A stretch of 64,000 bases of DNA, taken from NCBI GenBank assembly GCA_047967505.1, contig CM106538.1; one strand, 5' to 3'. The notes under the pieces were generated by a model that was given only the letters and a program-made list of their open reading frames with translations, ran no database searches and had not been told where the DNA came from. Numbering within the stretch: the stretch's first letter is position 1; each line of letters begins with the position of its first letter. The stretch is from Dipteris shenzhenensis (taxonomy: Eukaryota; Polypodiophyta; Polypodiopsida; Gleicheniales). Shown piece by piece: positions 24,553 through 37,324 of the stretch. The position numbers and the translations under genes were made by a program.

Positions 24553-27500
24553 GTGTGTTATCCAACCAAGTGCTTATCGGATGGTGTAGTACTTTGGATG
24601 TAACTCAATACCACCTCTTTTGAGGCTCATGCAAAGTATTGTGCCCATTGGATATGCTTTGCATGGTGAAGGGAGAATTAAATACCGTTTTTGCCTTAGT
24701 GTCATGCACAACCGTCAAAAAACATGGTCCTAGAAGAGTTATTCGAACAAGTGCTTATCGGATTGGGGAACCTCTTTGCACACAAATCAATACTACCTAG
24801 GTTGAGGTGTGCACAAAGTATAATGCCCATCGGATATGATTTACATTGTTAATCACGCATTATACAACATTTTCATCCTTGTGATATGCACTACAGTAAA
24901 AAAATGTGCTCCTAGGTGTGTTATCTGAACAAGTACTTATGGTATGGGAGCATCACTTTGCATGAAACTCAACACTAAAAAGGCTCAGGCATATGCAAAC
25001 TATTTTTTCCATTAGATATGCATTGCATAGGCAATCACACATTACACACCGTTTTTGCCTTAGTGTCATGCACAACTGTAAAAACAAGGTCCTAGATGTG
25101 TTATTTGAACAAGTACTTATGGGATGGGCGTGCCACTTTGCATGTAAGTCAATTCCACTTAGTTTAAGGTGTGTGTAAAGTATTGTGCCCATCAGATATG
25201 CTTTGCATTGTCGATCAAGCATAAAACACCGTTTTTGCCTGTGTCATGCACAACCATAAAAAAACACGGTCCTAGGTGTGTTATTCAAACAAGTTTTTCT
25301 CAGATGGGAGCTACACTTTGCACGCAAGTGAGTTTCAACTAGGTTGAGGTGTGTTCAAAGTATTGTGACCATCAGAGATGCTTTGCATGGTCGATCACAC
25401 ATTATACACTGTTTTCCCCCTAATGATATGCACATCCGTAAAAAAACACACCCTTAGGTGTGTTATTTGACCAAGTACTTATCAGATGGGTGTGCCTCTT
25501 TGAAAACAAGTCAATACCACCTAGGTTGAGGCATAGGAAAAGTATTGTGCCTATCGGATATGCATGGTCGATCACGCATTATTCACCGTTTTTCCCCTAG
25601 TGATATGCACATCTGTAAAAAAACACGCCCTTAGGTGTGTTATACAACCAAGTACTTATCGGATGGGTGTGCCTCTTTAAAAACAAGTCAATACTGCCAA
25701 GATTGAGGCATAGGAAAAGTATTGTGCCCATCAGATATCCTTTGCATGGTCGATCATTCATTAAATACTATTTTTGCCTTAGTGTCATGCACATCCATAA
25801 AAAAACACGATGCTAGGTATGTTATCTGATCAAGTAGTTATGGGATTGGTGTGCCACTTTCATGTAAGTTAATTCCACCTAAATTAAGGTCTGTGCAAAG
25901 TATTTTGCCCATCGGATCTGCTTTGCATTGTGGATCAAGCATAAAATACCATCTTTGCCTTAATGTCATGCACAACCATTAAAAAACAAGGTCCTAGGTG
26001 TGTTATTCAAATAAGTACGTCTCAGATGGGAGCTCCACTTTGCATGCAAGTCCATTTCAACTAGGTTGAGGTGTGTGCAAAGTATTGTGACCATCGGATA
26101 TGCTTTGCATGGTCGATCACGCATTATACACCGTTTTTCCCTAGTGATATGCACATCCGAAAAAAAACACGCCCTTAGGTGTGTCATACAACCAAGTACT
26201 TATCGGATGGGTGTGCCTCTTTAAGAACAAGTCAATACCACCTAGGTTGAGGCATAGGAAAAGTATTATGCCCATCGGATATCCTTTGCATGGTTGATCA
26301 AGCATTAAATACCATTTTTGCCTTAGTGTCATGCACATCCATAACACATTGCTAGGTAGGTTATCCAATGAAGTAGTTATGGGATGGGTGCACCACTTTG
26401 CATGTAAGTCAATTCCACCTAGTTTAAGGTGTGTGCAAAGTATTGTGCCCATCGGATATGCTTTGCTTTGTCGATCAAGCATAAAACACCGTTTTTGCCT
26501 TAGTGTCATGCACAACCATAAAAAAATACGGTCCTAGGTGTGTTATTCAAATCAGTACTCATCGGATGGGGGCTCCACTTTGCACACAAGTCTGTTTCAA
26601 CTAGGTTGAGGTGCATGCAAAGTATTGTGACCATCGGATATGCTTTGCATGGTCTATCACGCATTATACACCGTTTTTCCTATAGTGATATGCACATCCA
26701 CAAAAAAACACACCCTTAGGTGTGTTATCTGACCAAGTACTTATCGGATGGGTGTGCCTCTTTGAAAACATGTCAATAATATCTAGGTTAAGGCATAGAA
26801 AACGTATTGTGTCCATCGAATATGCTTTGCATGGTAGATCGAGCATTAAATACCATTTTTGCCTTAGTGTCATGCACATTCGTAAAAAAACATGCTGCTA
26901 GGTATGTTATCCGATCAAGTACTTATGGGATGGGAATGCCACTTTGCATGTAAGTCAATTCCACCTAGTTTAAGGTGTGTGCAAAGTATTATGCCCCATC
27001 AGATATGCTTTGCATTAACGATCAAGCATAAAACACCATTTTTGCCTTAGTGTAATGCACAACCATAAAAAAACACGGTCCTAGGTATGTTATTCAAACA
27101 AGTACTTATTGGATGGGGGCTCCACTTTACACGCAAGTCTATTTCAACTATATTAAGGTGTGTGCAAAGTATTGTGACCATAGAATATGCTTTGCATGGT
27201 CGATCATGCATTATACACCGTTTTTCTTGTAGTGATATGCACATCCGCAAAAAAACACGCCCTTAGGTGTGTTATCTGACCAAGTACTTATCGGATGGGT
27301 GTGCCTCTTTGAAAACATTTCAATACCACCTAGGTAGGTTAAGGCATAGGAAAAGTATTGTGCCCATCGGATATGCTTTGCATGGTCGATCGAGCATTAA
27401 ATACCATTTTTGCCTTAGTGTCATGCACATCCGTAAAAAAACACACTGCTAGGTATGTTATCCGAGAAAGTACTTATGGGATGGGCATGCCACTTTGCAT

Positions 27501-30500
27501 GTAAGCAATTCCACCTAGTTTAAGGTGTGTGAAAGTGTTATGCCCATCAGATATGGTCGATCAAGCATAAAACACCATTTTTCCTCTAGTGTAATGCACA
27601 ACCATAAAAAAACATGGTCCTAGGTGTGTTATTCAAACACTTGAGTACTTATCGGATGGGGGCTCTACTTTGCACGCAAGTCTGTTTCAACTAGGTTGAG
27701 GTGCGTGCAAAGTATTGTGACCATCGGGTATGCTTTGCATGGTCGATCACGCATTATACACCGTTTCTCTTGTAGTGATATGCACATCCGCAAAAAAACA
27801 TGCCCTTAGGTGTGTTATCTGACCAAGTACTTATCGGATGGGGGTGCCTCTTTGAAAACATGTCAATACTACCTAGGTTAAGGTGTAGGAAAAGTATTGT
27901 ACCCATCGGATATGCTTTGCATGGTCGATCGAGCATTAAATACCATTTTTGCCTTAGTGTCATGCACATCCATAAAAAAACACGCTCCTAGGTATGTTAT
28001 CCGATCAAGTACTTATGGGATGGGCACCACTTTGCATGTAAGTCAATTCTACCTACTTTAAGGTGTGTGCAAAGTACCATACCCATTGGATATGCATTGC
28101 ATTGTCGATCATCCATAAAACACCGTTTTAGCTTTAGTGTCATGCACAACAAAAAAAAAACACAGTCCTAGGTGTGTTATTCAAACAAGCACTTTTCATA
28201 TGGGGGCTCCACTTTGCATGCAAGTCTATTTCAACTAGGTTGAGATGCGTGCAAAGTATTGTGACCATCGGATATGCTTTGCATGGTCGATCATGCATTA
28301 TACACCATTTTCCCCCTAGTGATATGTACATTCGTAAAAAAGCACGCCCTTAGGTGTTTTATTTGATGATTCAGTACTTATCGGATGGGTGTGCCTCTTT
28401 GATAACATGTCAATACAACCTAGGTTGAGGCATAGGAAAAGTATTGTGCCCATCGGATATACTTTGCATTGTCAATCAAGCATTAAATACCATTTTTGCT
28501 CGTGTCATGCACATCTATAAAAAAACACGATGCTAGGTATGTTATCTGATCAAGTACTTATGGGATGGGCGTGCCACTTTGCATGTAAGTCAATTCATCC
28601 TATTTGAAGGTGTGTGCAAAGTATTGTGCCCATCGGATATGCTTTACATTGTTGATCAAGCATAAAACACCGTTTTTGGCTTAGTGTCATGCACAACCAT
28701 AAAAAAACACGGTCCTAGGTGTGTTATTCAAACAAGTACTTCTCAGATGGGGGCTCCACTTTGCACCCAAGTCCCTTTCATCTAGGTTGAGGTGCGCGCA
28801 AAGTATTGTGACCATCGGATATGCTTTGCATGGTCGATCACACATTATCCACCGTTTTTTCCGTAGTGATATGCACATTTGCAAAAAAACACGCCCTTAG
28901 GTATGTTATCTGACCAATTACTTATCTGATGGGTGTGCCTCTTTGAGAACATTTCAATACCACCTAGGTTGAGGCATAGGAAAAGTATTGTGCCCATCGG
29001 ATATCCTTTGCATGGTCGATCAAGCATTAAATACCATTTTTTCTCATGTCATAGACATTCGTAAAAAAACACGCTGCTAGGTATGTTATCCGATCAAGTA
29101 CTTATGGGATGGGCATGCCACTTTGCATGTAAGTCAATTCCACCTAGTTGAAGGTGTGTGCAAAGTATTGTGCCCATCGGATATGCTTTGCATTGTCGAT
29201 CAAGCATAAAACACCATTTTTGCCTTAGTGTTATGCACAACCATAAAAAAACACGCTCCTAGGTGTGTTATTCAAATAAGTACTTGTTAGATGGGGGCTC
29301 CATTTTGCACGCAAGTCTATTTCAACTAGGTTGAGGTGCGTGCAAAGTATTGTGATCATCAGATATGCTTTGCATGGTCGATCACACATTATCCACCATT
29401 TTTCTCGTAGTGATGCACATCCGCAGAAAAACACACCCTTAGGTATGTTATCTGACCAAGTACTTATCAGATGGGTGTGCCTCTTTAAAAACATGTCAAT
29501 ATCACCTATGTTGAGGCATAGGAAAAGTAGTGTGCCCATAGGATATGCTTTGCATGGTCGATCGAGCATTAAATACCATTTTTGCCTTAGTGTCATGCAC
29601 AGCCATAAAAAACTCGATGCTAGGTATGTTATCCGATCAAGTACTTATGGGATGGGTGCTCCACTTTGCATGTAAGTCAATTTCACCTAGTTTAAGGTGT
29701 GTGCAAAGTATTATGAAGTATTATGCCCATCAAATATGCTTTGCATTGTTGATCAAGCATAAAACACCATTTTTGCCTTAGGTGTGTTATTCAAACAAGT
29801 ACTTCTCAGATGGGGGATCCACTTTGCACGCAAGTCCGTTTCAACTAGGTTGAGGTGCGTACAAAGTATTGGGACCATTGAATATGCTTTGCATGGTCGA
29901 TCACGCATTATACACCGTTTTTCCCCCAGTGATATGCACATCAGTAAAAAAGCACGCCCTTAGGTGCGTTATATGACCAAGTACTTATCGGATGGGTGTG
30001 CCTCTTTCACAACATGTCAATACCACCTAGGTTGTTGTGTCAATACCACCTAGGTTGAGGCGTAGGAAAAGTATTGTGCCCATCAGATATCCTTTTCATT
30101 GTCGATCGAGGATTAAATACCATTTTTGCTCTAGTGTCATTCACGTCCGTAAAAAAACACGCTACTAGGTATGTTATCTGATCAAGTACTTATGGGATGG
30201 GCGCTTCACTGTGCATGTCAGTCAATTTCACTTAGTTTAAGGTGTGTGCAAAGTATTATGCCATCGGATATGCTTTGCATTGTCGATCAAGCATAAAACA
30301 CCGTTTTTGCCTTTATGTCATGCACAACCATAAAAAAACACGGTCCTAGGTGTGTTATTTAAACAAGTACTTCTCAAATGGGGGCTCCACTTTGCATGCA
30401 AGTCCGTTTCAACTAGGTTGAGGTGCTTGCAAAGTATTGTGACCATCAAATATGCTTTGCATTGTCGATCATGCATTATATACCGTTTTTCCCTAGTGAT

Positions 30501-31808
30501 ATGCAGATCCGTAAAAAAGCATGCCCTTAGGTATGTTATCTGACCAAGTGCTTATCGGATGGGTGTGCCTCTTTGAGATTATGTCAATATCACCTAGGTT
30601 GAGGTGTAGGAAAAGTATTGTGCCCATCGGATATCCTTTGCATTGTCGATCGAGCATTAAATACCATTTTTGCTCGTGTCATGCACATCCGTAAAAAAAC
30701 ACAGTGCTAGGTATGTTATCCAATGAAGTACTTATGGGATGGGCGCGCCACTTTGCATGTAAGTAAATTCCACCTAGTTGAAGGTGTGTGCAAAGTATTG
30801 TGCCCATCGGATATGCTTTACATTGTCGATCAAGTATAAAACTCCGTTTTTGCTCTAGTGTCATGCACAACCTTAAAAAAACATGGTCCTAGGTGTGTTA
30901 TTTAAACAAGTACTTCTCAGATGGGGGCTCCACTTTACACGCAAGTCTGTGTCAACCAGGTTGAGGTGCGTGCAAAGTATTGTGACCATTGGATATGCTT
31001 TGCATGGTCGATCACGCATTATACACTGTTTTTCTCCTAGTGATATGCACATCCCGTAAAAAAGCACGCCCTTAGGTGTGTTATCTGACCAAGTACTTAT
31101 CGGATGGGTGTGCCTGTTTGAAAACATGTTAATACCACCTAGGTTAAGGCGTAGGAAATGTATTGTGCCCATTGGATATCTTTTGCATTGGCCATCGAGC
31201 ATTAAATACCATTTTTGCTCGTGTCATGCACATCCGTAAAAAAACACACTGCTAGGTATGTTATCCGATCAAGTACTTATGGGATGGGCGTGCCACTTTG
31301 CATGTAAGTCAATTCCACCTAGTTGGTGTGTGCAAAGTATTGTGCCCATCAGATATGCTTTGCATTGTCGATCAAGCATAAAACACCGTTTTTGCCTTAG
31401 TGTCATGCACAACCATAAAAAAACACGGTCCTAGGCGAGTTATTCAAACAAGTACTTCTCAGATGGGGGCTCCACTTTGCACGCAAGTCTGTTTCAACTA
31501 GGTTGAGGTGCATTCAAAGTATTGTGACCCAAGTCAAGTTAAACTAGGCTGAGGTGCATGAAAAGTATTGTGACCATTGGATATGCTTTGCATGGTCGAT
31601 CATGCATTATACACCGTTTTCCCCCTAGTGATAGTAAAAGAACACGCCCTTAGGTGTGTTATCCAACCAAGTACTTATATGATGGGTGTGCCTTTTTTCA
31701 AACAAGTCAATACCACCTAGGTTGAGGTGCAAGTAAAGTATTGTGCCGATCGGATATGCATTGCATGGTTGATTGAGCATTAAATACCGTTTTACCATTT
31801 TTGCCTCT
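24553..31808 (-). repeat. Satellite array, ~183-bp monomers (reverse orientation)
   Basis: About 39 monomers of the same family as 1-6,110, all reversed (for example GCATTAAATACCATTTTTGCC, then TTAGTGTCATGCACA). The A, B and C subtypes alternate here too. Small irregularities include shortened monomers near 27,500-27,560, a partly doubled B block near 30,010-30,060, and a scrambled join near 31,525-31,560. The array ends inside a monomer at 31,808, where purine-rich DNA starts without a transition. Confidence 0.95.
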
Positions 31809-32699
31809 AGGAGGAAGAGGGAAGTGGAGTGGGGAGAGAGAGGGAGGAAAGGAGGGAGGGAGGAGAGAGAGAGGGGGTATGAGAGAGAGAGGTGAGAGGA
31901 ACTAGAGAGAGAGAGAGAAAGTTTAGAGAGGAGAGGAGCCTTGGGGGCCGCGGCCTCCAGGAGGAAGAGCGAAGTGGAGGGGGGAGAGAGAGGGAGGAAA
32001 GGAGGGAGGGAGGAGAGGGAGGGGGGGATATGAGAGAGAGAGGTTCGAGAGGGAGGTGGTGGGATGGAGGGGTGGAGGGGGGAGAGAGAGGGAGGAAAGG
32101 AGGGAGGGAGGAGAGAGAGAGGGGTATGAGAGAGAGAGGTTCGAGCGCGAGGTGGGGGGATGGAGGGGAGGAAGCTGCTGGGGTGGGAGGGGGAGGCGGC
32201 GGCAGAGGGGGGGAGTAGAGGAGGTGAGGGGAGGCGAGGCGGAGAGTGAGGCGAGGCTGAGGCGAGACAAGGTGGAGGGTTGGCTGAGGCTGAGGCATGG
32301 TGGAGGCGGAAAGTGAGAAGGAGGTGAGGGGTGGCTGAGGCGAGGCGGAGAGAGGCGGAGAGGAGCAGGTGAGGGGTGGCTGAGGCGGAGGGGCTAGCGG
32401 GAGGGGCTGAGCGATAGGGGCTAACGGGAGCGGCTGAGCGGGGGATAGCGGGAGGGGCTGAGCGGGGCTGAGAGAGGGAGGGCAATGTAGAGAGGGAGGG
32501 GAGACAGTAGGGGAGGGGGGGGCTATCGAGGGCTAGCGGGAGGGGCTGCTGAGCAGAGTTGAGCGGGGCTGAGAGAGGGAGGGCGGTGTAGGGAGGGGAG
32601 ATGATAGGGGAGAGGAGGATAGGCGAGGCGGGGCTGAGAGAGGGAGGGCGGCATAGAGAGGGAGGGGAGAGAGAGAGAGAGGAGTGAAGGGAGGAAGGG

Positions 32700-32770
<71 letters not shown>

Positions 32771-33849
32771 CCTGGTAGCCGCGGCCCCCAGGGTGAGAGG
32801 AATGAGGAAAGGGAGAGGAGAAAGAGAGAGAATGAGGGGAGGGAGAGGAGGGAGAGAGAAAGAGGAGTGAGGAGAGGGAGAGTAGAGAGAGAAAGTGAGG
32901 GAAGAGAGGGGAGTGAGGAGATAGAGGAGAGAGAAAGAGGAGCTCTGGCAGCCGCGGCCCCAGGGGTGAGAGGAATGAGTGGAGGGAGGATAGGATAGAG
33001 AGAGAAAGTGAGTGGAGGGAGGGGAGTAAGGGAAAGGGGAGGGGAGGAGAGAGAGATAGGAGAGGAGAGAGACAGAGGAGTGAGGGGAGGGAGAGGAGAG
33101 AGAGAAATTGAGGAAAGAGAGAGGATAGAGAGGATAGAGGAGGAGCCTTGGCAGTCGCGACCTCCACAGGTGAGAGAAGTGAGAGGAATGAGGGGAGGAG
33201 AGAGAGAGAGAAAGTGAGGGGAGGGTAGGTGAGAGAAGTGAGAGGAATGAGAGGAGGAGAGAGAGAGAGAGAAAGTGAGGGGAGAGTAGAAGGGGAGGAG
33301 AGGAGAGATAGATAGAAGGTGAGAGAAGTGAGAGGAATGAGGGGAGGAGAGAGAGAGAGAGAGAAAGTGAGCGGAGGAGAGGAGAGAGAGATAGAAGCCC
33401 TGGCGGCTGCAGCCCCCAAGGATGAGAGGAGAGTGAGAGGAGTAAGGGAGGGAGAGGAGTGAGAGTGAGGAGGGAAGGGGAGGGCAGGAGAGAGAGAGAA
33501 GGAAGAGAGAGAGAGGACTCCTGGGGGCCGCGGCCCCTAGGTGAGAGAAGAGGGAAGGGAGTGAAGAGGACATAGAGAGAAAGAAAAGTGAGAGAGAGAG
33601 AGGAGAGGTGAGTTAGAGGAAGACATGCGAATAGAGAGAGAAGAGAGGTGAGAAGATGTGATGGAGAGGGAAGGTACACAACTAGAGAGAGAGGGGTGAG
33701 AAGATGTGATGGAGAGGGAAGGTACACGACTAGAGAGAGAGGAGAGATGAGAAGAGTTTAGGGAGAGGGTAAGGTACGCGACTAGAGGGAGAGGAGAGAT
33801 GAGAAGACTTGAGGGAGAGGGGAAGGTATGCGACTAGAGAGAGAGAGAT

Positions 33850-34500
33850 ATGCGACTAGAGAGGGAGCTCCATTAGAGAGAGAGAGAGAGCCCACTACAT
33901 AGAGAAGAGGAGAGGAGTAGAGGGAGAGAGGTTGAATTCTCACAACTAAGAGTAGAACGACCCACGAGCAAGAGTGATAAACAAGAGCCTACCATGAGCA
34001 AGAGCGACAAATAAGAAGCGACATACGAGAAGAATGAAGAGGGACATATGAGAAGAATGTCGAACACAAATCATACCAAGAAGAATGTTGAACACAAATT
34101 TGAATTCAAATTTATTTAGAAGAATGAATTCAAATTTCCCTCTCTTTTTTTAAAATTCAAATTTATTTTCAGATTTCCCTCTTTTTTTAAAATTCAAATT
34201 TATTCGTGAGTGGGAGGAGTGGGCTAGTTTTTATTATATATACTCTTCTTTCCATCCATTCATTCTCATTCTCTCCTCATTTCATTGAAGCAACCAAGAG
34301 CAGAAGAGCAAGGATAAGCGGAGCCTTATTTTTTTCACTTTTTCTAGGTACTTGCAATTATTTTTCTTTTTACGCAATTCTACAATTCTTCTTGTAATTC
34401 TTTTTCTTTACTTACAATTCTTTTTCAATTAGTTTCTTGTTAGAGTTTTTGACCTCTATTTCAATTAATTTCTTATTGAAATTTGTGTTTTAAATTTGAA
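33850..34500. other. AT-rich island within the GA tract
   Basis: Non-GA sequence at about 33,930-34,500: AAATTCAAATTTATT repeats at 34,095-34,205, TATATATAC at 34,235, and T-rich DNA. No gene is supported. Confidence 0.5.
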
Positions 34501-34603
34501 AAGAGAGATGGAAAGAAAGCGAGAGCTAGAGAGAGAGAGGAGACAGAGAGAGCAGGAGATTAAGAGAGAAAAGAAAGGAGGGAGAGAAAGTAGGAGAGAG
34601 AGT

Positions 34604-34680
<77 letters not shown>

Positions 34681-34933
34681 GGAAGAGAGGGAGGGAGGGA
34701 GAGAGATTAAGAGAGAGAAGAGGGGTGGAGAGAGAGAGAGAGAGAGAGAATGAAAACTCGAAGAGTAAAAGAGAGAGAATGAAAACTCCTGGCGGCCGTG
34801 GCAGCGAGAGGAGGGGTTTTTTTTAGTAGGCATTACAATTCTTTTTAAATTAGTTTCTTATTTGAGTTTTTGAGTTCTATTTCAATTAGTTTCTTATTGA
34901 AATTTGAGTTTGTAAATTTGAAAAGAGAGAAAG

Positions 34934-34935
<2 letters not shown>
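34390..34935. repeat. ~115-bp direct repeat (two copies)
   Basis: Copies at about 34,393-34,508 and 34,828-34,932 share TTACAATTCTTTTT, ATTAGTTTCTTRTT, TCTATTTCAATTARTTTCTT and AATTTGAAAAGAGAG. Each is followed by a (GA)n run, so the GA tract partly consists of duplicated AT-block plus GA-block units. Confidence 0.85.
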
Positions 34936-34989
<54 letters not shown>

Positions 34990-35328
34990 AGAGGGGAGGT
35001 AGAGAAGGAGAGAGAGGGAGGGAGATTAGGAGAGAGGGAGGGAGAGAGAGAGAGAGAGAAAGAAAGAAAGAAAGAAAGAAAGAGAAGGAGGGAGAGAGAA
35101 CGATTAAGAGAGAGATGAGGGGAGGAAGAGAAAGAGTGAAAGAGAGTAGGGAGAGAGAGAGATTAAGAGATAGAAGAGGGAGGAGGGAGAGAAAGAGAGA
35201 GAACGAAAAGTCTTGCCGCCAGAGGAGAGAGTAGAGAGTAGGGAGGGAGCTAGAGAGTAGAGAGTAGAGAGTAGGGCTGGAGCTCCTGAGGAGGGGAGAG
35301 AGAGAGAGAGAGAGAGATAGAGAATGAG

Positions 35329-35385
<57 letters not shown>

Positions 35386-35746
35386 ATGAGAGAGAATAGG
35401 GAGGGAGAGAAAGAGAGAGGAGAGAGGGAAAGAGAGAAATTAAGAGAGAGAAGAGGGGCTCTTGGCAGCCATGGCCGCCAAAGGGAGAGAGTAGAGAGTA
35501 GGGAGGGGGAGAGAGAGATAGAGAGATAGAGAATGAGAAATGAGAGAGAGAATGAGAAATGAGAGAGAAGAGTAGGGAGGGAGAGAAAGAGAGAGAGGAG
35601 AGAGAGAGAGAGAGAGATTCAGAGAGAGAAGAGGGGCTCCTTAAATGAAAGAGAAGAGTAGGGAGGGAAAGAAAGAGAGAGAGGAGAGAGGGAGAGAGAG
35701 ATTAAGAGAGAGAAGAGGGTCTCCTGGCGGCCGTGGCTACCAGAGG

Positions 35747-35797
<51 letters not shown>

Positions 35798-35972
35798 GAG
35801 AGAGAAGAGAGGAGGGAGACTAAGGGAGAGAGAGAGGGAGACAGAGAAAGAGAGAGAGGGAGACTAAGGGAGAGAGAGAGGGAGAGAGAGAGAAAGAGAG
35901 AGAGGGAGAGAGAGAGAGAATGAAACTTCTAGCGGCTATGGCTACCAGAGGGAGGGAGAGAGTAGGGAGGGA

Positions 35973-36023
<51 letters not shown>

Positions 36024-36130
36024 GAGAGAGAAGAGAGGAAAGAGACTGAGGGAGAGAGAGAGGGAGAGAGAGAGAAAGAGAGAGGGAGAGAGAGAGAGAA
36101 TGAAACTTTTGGCGACCGTGGCTACCAAGG

Positions 36131-36195
<65 letters not shown>

Positions 36196-36285
36196 AAGTG
36201 AGAGAGGGAGAGAGAGAGAGAGAGAATGAAACTGCTAGCAGACGTGGCCGCCAAGGGAGTAAGGCCGCCAAGGGAGGGAGGGAGG

Positions 36286-36338
<53 letters not shown>

Positions 36339-36452
36339 AAATGAGAGAGAAGAGGGGAGGGAGAGAAAGAGAGATTAAGAGAGAGAAGAGGGATAGAGGA
36401 GAGAGAGAAAGGGGGAGAGAGAGAGGGAGGGAGGGAGGAATGGAGGGAGAGA

Positions 36453-36488
<36 letters not shown>

Positions 36489-36538
36489 CAGAATGACAAA
36501 TCCTAGTAGCCGAGGATAGAGGGAGGGAGGTAGAGAGG

Positions 36539-36585
<47 letters not shown>

Positions 36586-36597
36586 ACAAATCCTAGG

Positions 36598-36636
<39 letters not shown>

Positions 36637-37000
36637 AGAGAGAGAATGATAAATCCTAGGTAGAGAGAGAAGAGGAGAGAGAGAGTTACAAATCCTAGAG
36701 AGAGAGATTAAGAGAGAGAATAATAAATCGAGAGAGAGAGAGAGAGAGAAAGAATTACAAATCCTAGGGAGAGAGAGAGAGAGATGAAGAGAGAGAATGA
36801 TAAATCCTAGCGGCCATGGAAGGGAGAGAAAGAGAGACTTGAGATAAACTAAGAGAGAGAATGAGTGGGATGAGGAGAGAGAGGGAAAGACATAAGAGTT
36901 GAGAGAGAGATTAAGAGAGAGAATGAGGTGTCTTGATTATGGCTACAGAGAGAATTAGGAGAGAGAGAGAGAGAGAGAGAGAGAGTTCAGAGAAAAGAGA

Positions 37001-37324
37001 GAAAGTTTTATATATTTACATGTTTTATATTATACTTTTAAAAAATTATAAGAGAGTGAATTTATGGTTTGTTTTGAAGGTGAGATAATATTTTTATATA
37101 TATTCATCTTTTAAATTGAAAAATGTTAACATTTCTTTATATACTTGCTCTTCATTTCTCTCACATCCACGTTTAGGCCTCTACATCAAAACCCCTTCTT
37201 TTGCATATTTAAGCCTCTTAAACCCTAGCACATTAAAATGAACATAGAAAAAGAAATTATTTATTGCTTTTCTTCGCTTCGACGGTTGGTTTAGCATAGA
37301 TTAGATTGCCTTAGGGAGAGACAA
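37001..37324. other. AT-rich DNA after the GA tract
   Basis: No gene is seen. It is AT-rich with TATATATA blocks at 37,010-37,110. Confidence 0.35.

Larger units (their letters stand above)
31938..36950. repeat. Recurring GC-rich near-palindrome within the GA tract
   Basis: About 15 copies of a ~22-bp motif whose consensus is CCTGGCGGCCG followed by its reverse complement. Copies lie near 31,938, 32,769, 32,941, 33,144, 33,397, 33,517, 34,787, 35,210 (short), 35,459, 35,721, 35,926, 36,106, 36,231, 36,502, 36,806 and 36,930 (decayed). From 34,740 on they are often preceded by GAGAATGAAA and a CT-containing base pair. Spacing varies from ~110 bp to ~1.2 kb. Confidence 0.8.
31809..37000. repeat. 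~5.2-kb purine-rich (GA)n tract
   Basis: The + strand is overwhelmingly A/G. Near-pure (GA)n runs lie at about 32,700-32,768, 34,604-34,672, 34,938-34,982, 35,333-35,378, 35,755-35,792, 35,972-36,020, 36,130-36,190, 36,290-36,334, 36,546-36,584 and 36,600-36,632, joined by GGGAGG/GAAAGA variants. The part 31,809-32,680 has longer sub-repeats with GGAGGAAAGGAGGGAGG, and GGGCTGAGCGGGAG-type units at 32,380-32,640. The long open frames on both strands encode only Ser/Leu/Pro or Arg/Glu/Gly low-complexity peptide and are not genes. Such mirror-symmetric purine tracts can form triplex (H-) DNA in vitro. Confidence 0.95.

Noticed and set aside
31625-33727. A 700-codon open frame on the minus strand, and other long frames across the GA tract
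   Set aside because: Pure low-complexity Ser/Leu/Pro or Arg/Glu/Gly from (GA)n; any frame is open because the repeat has no stop codons.
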